The notes under the pieces are model-generated. The model was not told the DNA's origin. It saw nothing but the letters and a program-made list of their open reading frames with translations, and searched no databases. Shown here one piece after another: positions 25,976 to 32,170 of a DNA stretch of 64,000 nt. A program made the translations under genes and the position numbers. Origin of the DNA: an uncultured Acetatifactor sp. GTDB taxonomy: Bacteria > Bacillota > Clostridia > Lachnospirales > Lachnospiraceae. Positions within the stretch are counted from its first letter, which is position 1. Each line of letters opens with the position of its first letter. The stretch covers positions 1 to 64,000 of the forward strand of contig CAJTPH010000009.1 of the NCBI GenBank assembly GCA_910578215.1, read 5' to 3'.

Positions 25976-27271
25976 ATGGTCAAGGCAATTGTGGGAGCCA
26001 ACTGGGGCGACGAGGGAAAAGGCAAAATTACAGATATGATGGCGCAGGAGGCGGACATTGTGGTGCGCTTTCAGGGAGGAGCCAACGCGGGGCATACCAT
26101 TGTAAATAATTACGGCAAGTTTGCGCTGCACACCCTTCCTTCCGGAGTGTTTTACAGCCATGTTACCAGCGTGATCGGCAACGGGGTAGCGTTGAATATC
26201 CCCCTGCTTTTTAAGGAAATTCAGTCCATTGTGGACAGGAATGTGCCAAAGCCCAGGATTCTGGTGTCCGACCGGGCGCAGATCGTAATGCCTTATCACA
26301 TCCTGTTTGACCAGTATGAGGAGGAGAGACTGGGGGGCAGGTCCTTCGGCTCCACCAAGTCGGGCATTGCGCCTTTCTATTCGGACAAATATGCCAAGAT
26401 TGGCTTTCAGGTCAGCGAGCTGTTTGACGAAGATATTTTACGGGAGAAGGTAAGCCGGGTATGCCAGACGAAAAATATCCTGCTGGAGCATCTGTACCAT
26501 AAGCCGTTGATCGATGAGGGAGATCTTTTGGATACGCTGCATGAATACAGGGATATGGTGGAACCCTATGTGTGCGATGTCTCTGCTTATCTGGACGCTG
26601 CGCTTAAGGAAGGGAAGACCGTTCTTCTGGAGGGACAGCTGGGAACGCTGAAGGACCCTGACCACGGAATTTATCCCATGGTGACGTCCTCCTCCACCCT
26701 GGCGGCTTACGGGGCTGTCGGGGCAGGGCTGCCTCCCTATGAGATCAGGCAGATCGTCACGGTCTGCAAGGCCTATTCCTCGGCGGTGGGCGCGGGCGCC
26801 TTTGTGTCCGAGCTGTCGGGGGACGCGGCGGAGGAGCTGCGGAGACGGGGCGGCGACGGCGGGGAATACGGCGCCACCACCGGGCGTCCCAGGCGTGTGG
26901 GCTGGTTTGACTGCGTTGCCTCCAGATATGGGTGCCGGCTGCAGGGAACCACGGATGTGGCCTTTACCGTTTTGGATGTGCTGGGCTATCTGGACGAGAT
27001 TTCCGTCTGCGTGGGCTATGAGATAGACGGGGAGGTCACCACGGATTTCCCCGTGACTGCAAGGCTGGAAAAGGCAAAGCCGGTCTATGAGAAGCTTCCC
27101 GGCTGGAAGTGCGGCATACGGGGCATCAGGAAATACGAGGAGCTTCCGGAAAACTGCAGGAGGTATATCGAGTTTATCGAGGGCAGAATAGGATATCCCA
27201 TTACCATGATCAGCAACGGTCCCGGCAGGGAGGATATCATTTACAGGGAGAGCGCGCTGAAAGAGAAGTGA
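25976..27271 (+). CDS. purA: Adenylosuccinate synthetase
   Basis: A 431-residue GTP-dependent enzyme converting IMP and aspartate to adenylosuccinate, the first step from IMP to AMP. The P-loop 'GDEGKGK' (about residues 12-18) with catalytic Asp and Lys, 'GGANAGHT' with the catalytic His (about 38-45), 'LGGRSFGSTKSGI', 'TVLLEGQLGTLKD' and 'VTSSSTLAAYGA' are all visible. Length is normal. GGAGGT lies about 11 bp upstream of ATG 25976, next to a small hairpin. It works with PurB, encoded 12 kb upstream. The LysR gene follows closely. Confidence 0.95.
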   Translation: MVKAIVGANWGDEGKGKITDMMAQEADIVVRFQGGANAGHTIVNNYGKFALHTLPSGVFYSHVTSVIGNGVALNIPLLFKEIQSIVDRNVPKPRILVSDRAQIVMPYHILFDQYEEERLGGRSFGSTKSGIAPFYSDKYAKIGFQVSELFDEDILREKVSRVCQTKNILLEHLYHKPLIDEGDLLDTLHEYRDMVEPYVCDVSAYLDAALKEGKTVLLEGQLGTLKDPDHGIYPMVTSSSTLAAYGAVGAGLPPYEIRQIVTVCKAYSSAVGAGAFVSELSGDAAEELRRRGGDGGEYGATTGRPRRVGWFDCVASRYGCRLQGTTDVAFTVLDVLGYLDEISVCVGYEIDGEVTTDFPVTARLEKAKPVYEKLPGWKCGIRGIRKYEELPENCRRYIEFIEGRIGYPITMISNGPGREDIIYRESALKEK

Positions 27272-27302
27272 CGCGGCGGCCGCCGCGGGAGTGTATAAAT
27301 CC

Positions 27303-28196
27303 ATGTTGGCAAATCTGGAGTATTTTAAGGTTTTTTATTATGTGGCAAAGCACGGGAGCGTAACAAGGGCGGCCGGCGAGCTTTCCATTTCCCAGCCGGC
27401 GGCAAGCCAGTCCCTGAGACAGCTTGAGAAAAGCCTGGGCGTGCCGCTGTTTATGCGTGCCTCAAGGGGAGTGAGGCTGACGGGAGAGGGACGGCTTTTG
27501 TATTCTTATGTGGAAAAGGGCTATGAGCAGATAGAGCAGGGAGTGGAAAAGGTGCGCAGAATGCGGAACCTGGAGCTGGGTGAGATTCATATCGGCGCCA
27601 GCGACATGACGCTACGCTTTTATCTGCTGCCCTTTCTGGAGATATTCCATGACCGGTATCCCGATATCAAGGTGACCGTCACCAATGCACCCACGCCGGA
27701 GACTCTTGAGCTGCTGGAGGAGGGAAAAATAGATTTCGGCGTGGTCAGCACGCCGTTTGACGCCGCACCCGATATAGCCGTTCTGCCGGTCAGGGAGATA
27801 GAGGATGTCTTTGTGGCGGGAAGAAGGTTTATCTCCTACAAGAACAAAATGCTGGATTTTCAGGAGCTGGAACGGCTGCCCATGATTTTTCTGGAAAATA
27901 ACACCAGCACCAGAAGGTATATGGACAAGTATCTGGCGGAAAACGGCGTGGAGCCGCAGCCGGAATTTGAGCTTGCCACAAGCGATATGATCGTACAGTT
28001 TGCCCTGCGCAGCCTTGGAGTGGGCTGCGTGGTGAGGGACTTTGCCGCAGAGGCTCTGGAATCGGGGCGGCTGTTTGAGCTGCGGTTTAATAAAATGATA
28101 CCAAAGAGAAGCTTTTGTGTGGTGACAAGCGGCAGGCAGCCGCTTTCTGTGGCTGCGGAAAGGCTTTTGGAGATTTTGAGAGTTGAGTGCGTATGA
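27303..28196 (+). CDS. LysR-family transcriptional regulator
   Basis: A 297-residue regulator. The N-terminal helix-turn-helix is typical ('YFKVFYYVAKHGSVTRAA', 'LSISQPAASQSLRQLEKSLGVPLF', 'RGVRLTGEG'), followed by the two-lobed effector-binding domain starting with 'GEIHIGASDMTLRFYLLP'. ATG 27303 is preferred; an in-frame GTG at 27291 sits too close to the GGGAG. It begins 31 bp after purA and ends about 28 bp before the HAD gene, so these three may be co-transcribed. Ligand and targets are unknown. Confidence 0.92.
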   Translation: MLANLEYFKVFYYVAKHGSVTRAAGELSISQPAASQSLRQLEKSLGVPLFMRASRGVRLTGEGRLLYSYVEKGYEQIEQGVEKVRRMRNLELGEIHIGASDMTLRFYLLPFLEIFHDRYPDIKVTVTNAPTPETLELLEEGKIDFGVVSTPFDAAPDIAVLPVREIEDVFVAGRRFISYKNKMLDFQELERLPMIFLENNTSTRRYMDKYLAENGVEPQPEFELATSDMIVQFALRSLGVGCVVRDFAAEALESGRLFELRFNKMIPKRSFCVVTSGRQPLSVAAERLLEILRVECV

Positions 28197-28224
28197 CGCG
28201 GAGCCGGAAGGGCGAGGAGGACGG

Positions 28225-28827
28225 ATGATTCGGAATGTAATTTTTGATATCGGAAATGTGCTTACGGATTTCAGGTGGAATGAATTTCTGCAGGACAAGG
28301 GCTTTGACGAGGCAATGATACAGCGCATCGCAAAGGCGTCCGTATTGAGCCCCTTCTGGGCGGAATTTGACAGGGGGGAGTGGGATACGGATAAGCTGCT
28401 TAGGGAGTTTGCGAAGCTTGATCCCGAAATCGAGGACGAGCTGTACAGGGCGTTTGGCGATATACGGGAGATGGTGACAAAGAGGGATTATGCGATTCCC
28501 TGGATCAAAGAGCTTAAGAGTAAGGGCTACGGGGTGTATTACCTGTCGAATTATTCGTACAAGGCATATGTGGACTGCATTGACGCGCTGGACTTTATTC
28601 CCTTTATGGACGGCGGTATTCTGTCCTTTCAGGACAGGGTGATAAAGCCGGATGCGGAGATCTACAGGCTGCTGCTGTCCAGATACGGCTTAAAGGCGGA
28701 GGAATGCGTGTTCCTGGACGACACGCCGGCAAATGTGGAAGCCGCAAAGAAGCTGGGATTTGCCGGGATCGTGTTCGGAACAAGGGAGCAGGCGCAGGAG
28801 GAGCTGCGGGCGCTGGGGGTATGTTAG
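28225..28827 (+). CDS. HAD-superfamily hydrolase (subfamily IA)
   Basis: A 200-residue protein with motif I 'FDIGNVLTDF' (nucleophile Asp about residue 7; the usual DxD second Asp is replaced by Gly, as in several YihX-like members), motif II region 'YLSNYS', motif III Lys in 'DRVIKPDAEIY' and motif IV 'CVFLDDTPANVEAA'. This fits a small phosphatase such as alpha-D-glucose-1-phosphate phosphatase (YihX) or a related HAD-IA enzyme; substrate unproven. ATG 28225 has GAGGAGG about 6 bp upstream. It is convergent with the small membrane protein gene. Confidence 0.88.
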   Translation: MIRNVIFDIGNVLTDFRWNEFLQDKGFDEAMIQRIAKASVLSPFWAEFDRGEWDTDKLLREFAKLDPEIEDELYRAFGDIREMVTKRDYAIPWIKELKSKGYGVYYLSNYSYKAYVDCIDALDFIPFMDGGILSFQDRVIKPDAEIYRLLLSRYGLKAEECVFLDDTPANVEAAKKLGFAGIVFGTREQAQEELRALGVC

Positions 28828-28828
28828 A

Positions 28829-29140
28829 CTAAGGGCGGTCCCCGTTATGGGACGGGCTGCCGGGCGCCGCGTCAGAGGAAGCTTCCGTATCCGGGTCGGC
28901 GACGGTATGCCTTCCGGTCAGCTTCCCGTACATCCAGGTGTAAATCCAGATGAGCAGCGGGACGGCTACGGTTGCGAAAAGGCACGCCCGGAACCACCTT
29001 CCCGACGAGGAGGTGTCCACGATGGCGATGACCAGTGTTGCTATGTACAGCAGGGCAAGCAGCGCGACGCCGATCAGTGCCGCCAGCCGCCTGGAGGTCA
29101 TTTTCTTGGAGGATTTGCCGGGTTCGGGAGTCTTTTTCAT
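28829..29140 (-). CDS. Small two-helix membrane protein, hypothetical
   Basis: A 103-residue protein with a lysine-rich N-terminus, two membrane helices (about residues 20-42 and 50-70) and a charged, probably disordered tail ('DPDTEASSDAAPGSP'). AAAAGGA precedes ATG 29140, and codon usage looks like that of real genes, so I consider it coding. No named family was recognised. Its stop is 2 bp from that of the HAD gene on the other strand. A long hairpin lies about 105 bp upstream on its own strand. Confidence 0.65.
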   Translation of the reverse strand: MKKTPEPGKSSKKMTSRRLAALIGVALLALLYIATLVIAIVDTSSSGRWFRACLFATVAVPLLIWIYTWMYGKLTGRHTVADPDTEASSDAAPGSPSHNGDRP

Positions 29141-29241
29141 ATTGTTTTCCTTTTCAAGTAGTTTCGAGTGATTTTTGAGTAGCTTTCAGGCATCAAGGAT
29201 GCTTTTTTATATCATAGCATCTTCTTCTTTTTTTGGCAAGC

Positions 29242-29286
29242 AAAAGAGGGCACCCCAAGACCGGCTCCGGTCTGTGGGATGCCCTC
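29242..29286 (-). terminator. Long hairpin upstream of the small membrane protein gene
   Basis: GAGGGCA (29246-29252) pairs with TGCCCTC (29280-29286), followed inward by CCCA/TGGG and AGACCGG/CCGGTCT with a 2-nt loop. On the minus strand it is followed by TTTTGCTTG, on the plus strand by A6. As no gene lies upstream on the minus strand, it may be an attenuator in the leader of the small membrane protein gene or end a small RNA. A weak minus-strand promoter (TTGTCA at 29359-29354, ATAAAT at 29336-29331) would fit. Confidence 0.45.
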
Positions 29287-29420
29287 AAAAAAGGGGAGGA
29301 TAAGTATTATTTTCCTCTTTTGTATGATTCATTTATCAAAGGAGGGGGTTCCTTGACAATAGATAGTCTGACCGCAATTTCAGGATTTATTCAATGAAAA
29401 CCGATTATTTAAAAAAAATA

Positions 29421-29449
29421 TTGTCTTGGCAGATAATTTGTTATATACT
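29421..29449 (+). promoter_or_regulatory. Promoter of the SEC-C protein gene
   Basis: TTGTCT (29421-29426) and TATACT (29444-29449) are spaced by 17 bp. The leader that follows contains four imperfect 11-13 bp tandem repeats with the core TAAGTAA (about 29503-29550), just before the ribosome-binding site. Together with the hairpin at 29242-29286 this accounts for most of 29141-29575. Confidence 0.65.
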
Positions 29450-29575
29450 AAAGCCAGAATTTAGATTGGGAAAAAACGGGTATAAGGTACAGGCAGAAAA
29501 TTCAGTAAGAACTAAGTAAGAATTAAGTAAAAAACTAAGTAAAAAAACTATGTTAAGAAAAGGTGGTATACTACA

Positions 29576-30079
29576 ATGGCATTGTTGGAAAAGTGGCGGC
29601 AGGCGGCATATGACGAATCGCTGGGACAGGATGTGCTTCAGAAGCTTTGGGGCGCGTATTTTCAGGAGGAAAAGAATATTTACGCACAGCTTTTGAAGAA
29701 TCCCGACGAGGTGGTAAGGGGAACGGTGAAAGAGCTTGCGGAAAAGTATGGTGTCACCGTCATGACCATGACGGGTTTTCTTGACGGCATCAATGACAGC
29801 CTGCTTGAGAAGAATCCTATTGAGGAAATGGAGGAGGATACGGTAGTAAACCTCGGCTTTGAAAAGGAGCTGCTCTATAAGAACATGGTTGCGGCGGAAG
29901 CCGACTGGCTTTACGAGCTTGAGGAATGGAACGATATCTTTGATGAGGAAACCAAAAAGGCTCTGTATAAGGAGCAGAAATCTTCAACTACAATTGTGAA
30001 GGATGCAAAGATATATCCCAATGACCCCTGCCCCTGCGGAAGCGGTAAAAAGTACAAGAAATGCTGCGGCAGAAAATAA
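29576..30079 (+). CDS. SEC-C motif protein
   Basis: A 167-residue soluble, acidic, helical protein ending in a SEC-C zinc-binding motif ('DPCPCGSGKKYKKCC'; CxC-x8-CC), the module found at the C-terminus of SecA, where it binds zinc and SecB or ribosomes. The rest is helical with no other recognised domain. The C-terminal position suggests that it recruits the protein to a partner. ATG 29576 has AAAGGTGG about 9 bp upstream. It is transcribed alone and followed by a terminator. Confidence 0.82.
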   Translation: MALLEKWRQAAYDESLGQDVLQKLWGAYFQEEKNIYAQLLKNPDEVVRGTVKELAEKYGVTVMTMTGFLDGINDSLLEKNPIEEMEEDTVVNLGFEKELLYKNMVAAEADWLYELEEWNDIFDEETKKALYKEQKSSTTIVKDAKIYPNDPCPCGSGKKYKKCCGRK

Positions 30080-30086
30080 CGGAATC

Positions 30087-30122
30087 AAAAAGGGAACTCT
30101 TTTGCATAAGGGTTCTTTTTTT
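30087..30122 (+). terminator. Terminator after the SEC-C gene
   Basis: AAAAA-(GG)-GAAC pairs with GTTC-TTTTT around a loop of about 14 nt, with a GG bulge, and ends in a run of seven T. It starts 8 bp after the stop codon. Confidence 0.6.
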
Positions 30123-30187
30123 AAATATTCCTTGTAAAACAGGAAAGTAAACAATTTTGCGACATGTGCGGCCAAGGAGAAATAATT

Positions 30188-31048
30188 ATGAGAAAAATTT
30201 TAAAACAGATGAAATGGGACGTAATACTGACTTCACTTTTGTATGTGGTGCTTGGAATCACAATACTTGTAATGCCATACATTATGTTTAAGACCCTGGG
30301 CTACCTGATCGGCGCGTTCCTGATCGTCGGCGGCGCGGTGTCCATGATCGGCTATCTGCTCCGGGACGCTCACCAGAATTATTACCGCAATGATTTTGTG
30401 TACGGACTGGTGGAAATTACCATAGGTATTATTGTTCTATATAAGATTGAAAATATCAGGGATCTGATACCGGTTATTCTGGGCATATTGGTGGTGACCA
30501 GCGGCTGCAGGAAGCTGCAGGACGTCATAGACATGAAGCGGATGGAGTACGGGAACTGGATTGCCATGCTGGTGCTTGCGGCGGCGAACGTCATATTCGG
30601 CGTGGTGCTCATCCTGGACCCCACGGAGGCTCAGATCGTTTTGGAGAGGCTCATCGGCGCGGGACTCATCATAAGCGGCGCCACCGACTGTGTCATCGCC
30701 TGTTACTTTGCGGGAAAGATCAAAAAATATCTGGATCAGCTCGAGGCGGTGGACAGCACCTGCGTGGAGATAACCAAGGCCGAGGAGAAGGCGGTTAAGA
30801 AGCAGAAGGCTGACAAAAAGGATGTGCTGCTGCCCGAAGCGGTGCATACAAATACTCTGCAGCCGGAGGCAGACCGGGCGGAGGATGTCAGGGAGGAGGC
30901 GGTTCAGCCCCAGGAGCCTCTGGCGGAAGCCCTCCGGGAGGAAGCGGAGGAAATGCAGGACAGGGCGGATGCGGATGTAAAGGACAGCGCCGAAGACGAA
31001 GGAGCCGAACGAGAAGCTAAAGGAGAGGGCAAGGGAGAAGAACAGTGA
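30188..31048 (+). CDS. DUF308/HdeD-like membrane protein
   Basis: A 286-residue protein. The first ~185 residues hold six membrane helices in pairs ('ILTSLLYVVLGITILVMP', 'LGYLIGAFLIVGGAVSMIGYLL', 'GLVEITIGIIVL', 'LIPVILGILVVTSG', 'IAMLVLAAANVIFGVVLI', 'RLIGAGLIISGATDCV'), the layout of the DUF308/HdeD family. The last ~100 residues are a very acidic, Glu/Ala-rich cytoplasmic tail. AAGGAG precedes ATG 30188, which is preferred over 30164. The stop overlaps the GTG of the CBS protein gene, so the two are coupled. Function is unknown; HdeD itself is linked to acid resistance in E. coli. Confidence 0.82.
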   Translation: MRKILKQMKWDVILTSLLYVVLGITILVMPYIMFKTLGYLIGAFLIVGGAVSMIGYLLRDAHQNYYRNDFVYGLVEITIGIIVLYKIENIRDLIPVILGILVVTSGCRKLQDVIDMKRMEYGNWIAMLVLAAANVIFGVVLILDPTEAQIVLERLIGAGLIISGATDCVIACYFAGKIKKYLDQLEAVDSTCVEITKAEEKAVKKQKADKKDVLLPEAVHTNTLQPEADRAEDVREEAVQPQEPLAEALREEAEEMQDRADADVKDSAEDEGAEREAKGEGKGEEQ

Positions 31049-31458
31049 ATGTAGCATCATTTTTACTGCCGAAGGCGGAGGTTGCCTATCTGCGGGACAG
31101 CATGACATTGCGCCAGGGACTTGAGAAGCTGCGCCGAAGCGGATTTACCGCGATTCCTGTCATCGATGTGGAGGACAGGTACGTTGGCGTTATCAGCGAG
31201 GGGGATTTTCTCTGGTATATCCTTTTACACAATCAGAATCTGGATGAGATCACGCTGAAAAGCCTGGAGCACATGACGGTGCGCGATATACTGCAGTGCG
31301 GCAAGGTGAATCCGGCGTGCATCGACACAACCATGGAATCGCTTCTGGAGAAGGCGAAAAGACAGAACTTTGTGCCTGTGATAGACGACAGGAACGTATT
31401 TATCGGAATCGTCAAGAGAAGCGATATCATCCGGTATTTTGTAAACGGTTCAAAATGA
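31045..31458 (+). CDS. CBS-pair protein, CbpB/DarB-like
   Basis: A 137-residue protein consisting almost entirely of two CBS domains: first about residues 15-60 ('LRQGLEKLRRSGFTAIPVID', 'YVGVISEGDFLWYIL'), second about 75-135 ('TVRDILQ', 'LEKAKRQNFVPVID', 'FIGIVKRSDIIRYF'). Size and layout resemble CbpB/DarB, the c-di-AMP-binding protein that controls Rel in Listeria and Bacillus. Here the gene is followed by apt and then rel. Ligand binding cannot be shown from sequence alone. It starts at GTG 31045, which overlaps the stop of the DUF308 gene. Confidence 0.82.
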   Translation: MNVASFLLPKAEVAYLRDSMTLRQGLEKLRRSGFTAIPVIDVEDRYVGVISEGDFLWYILLHNQNLDEITLKSLEHMTVRDILQCGKVNPACIDTTMESLLEKAKRQNFVPVIDDRNVFIGIVKRSDIIRYFVNGSK

Positions 31459-31492
31459 GCGCCCCTCCCGTGGGGAATGCATTCGGTTTCTT

Positions 31493-31521
31493 TTGACTTT
31501 CTTAAGAAAACAGGCTATAAT
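31493..31521 (+). promoter_or_regulatory. Promoter of the apt-rel operon
   Basis: TTGACT at 31493-31498 and TATAAT at 31516-31521 have a 17-bp spacer, 76 bp before apt. A small hairpin (CCCC-TCCCG-TGGGG) lies between the CBS stop and this promoter but has no T tract, so some read-through from the CBS gene is possible. Confidence 0.75.
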
Positions 31522-31596
31522 AGTAAAATTACCAAAATACAATAATATAAAGAACAGGCTGATTTGAAATACATACAGAAGGAAGGTAATATAGTT

Positions 31597-32121
31597 ATGA
31601 AAAAGCTGGAAGAATATGTTGTAAGTATTCCTGATTTCCCGGAGAAGGGCATAATTTTCCGCGACGTGACAAGCGTCCTGCAGGATGCGGACGGGCTGCA
31701 GCTTGCCATTGACACCATGCAGGATAAGGTCAGGGATCTGGAGTATGACGTGGTTGTGGGTCCCGAATCCAGAGGCTTTATTTTCGGCACGCCCATCGCC
31801 TATAATAATAAAAAGCCCTTTGTGCTGATACGCAAGGCGGGGAAGCTTCCCAGGGAGACGGTATCCGTGGACTATGACCTGGAGTACGGCAAGGCCACCA
31901 TGGAGATGCATAAGGACAGCATCAAGCCCGGGCAGAGGGTGCTGATCGTGGATGACCTGATCGCCACCGGCGGTACTACCAGGGCCATGATAGAGCTGAT
32001 AGAGGGGCTTGGAGGCATTGTTGCGGGAGTTGTGGTGCTGATAGAGCTTGCGGGCCTGAAGGGTCGGGAACGGATTGCGGAATACCGCCTGGATTCGGCG
32101 ATCTGCTATTCGGGAAAATAG
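31597..32121 (+). CDS. apt: Adenine phosphoribosyltransferase
   Basis: A 174-residue purine salvage enzyme making AMP from adenine and PRPP. The PRPP-binding loop 'VLIVDDLIATGGTT' (about residues 117-130), 'VGPESRGFIFG' (about 53-63) and the N-terminal 'IPDFPEKGIIFRDVT' are diagnostic. GAAGGAAGGT precedes ATG 31597; an earlier in-frame TTG at 31564 is not supported. It has its own promoter and is followed after 49 bp by rel. This apt-rel pairing is common in Bacillota and links adenine salvage to (p)ppGpp metabolism. Confidence 0.95.
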   Translation: MKKLEEYVVSIPDFPEKGIIFRDVTSVLQDADGLQLAIDTMQDKVRDLEYDVVVGPESRGFIFGTPIAYNNKKPFVLIRKAGKLPRETVSVDYDLEYGKATMEMHKDSIKPGQRVLIVDDLIATGGTTRAMIELIEGLGGIVAGVVVLIELAGLKGRERIAEYRLDSAICYSGK

Positions 32122-32170
32122 TCCTGACAGGTTTTGTGGAAAGGTTTACGGCAGGAGAGCGAGGACGGCT

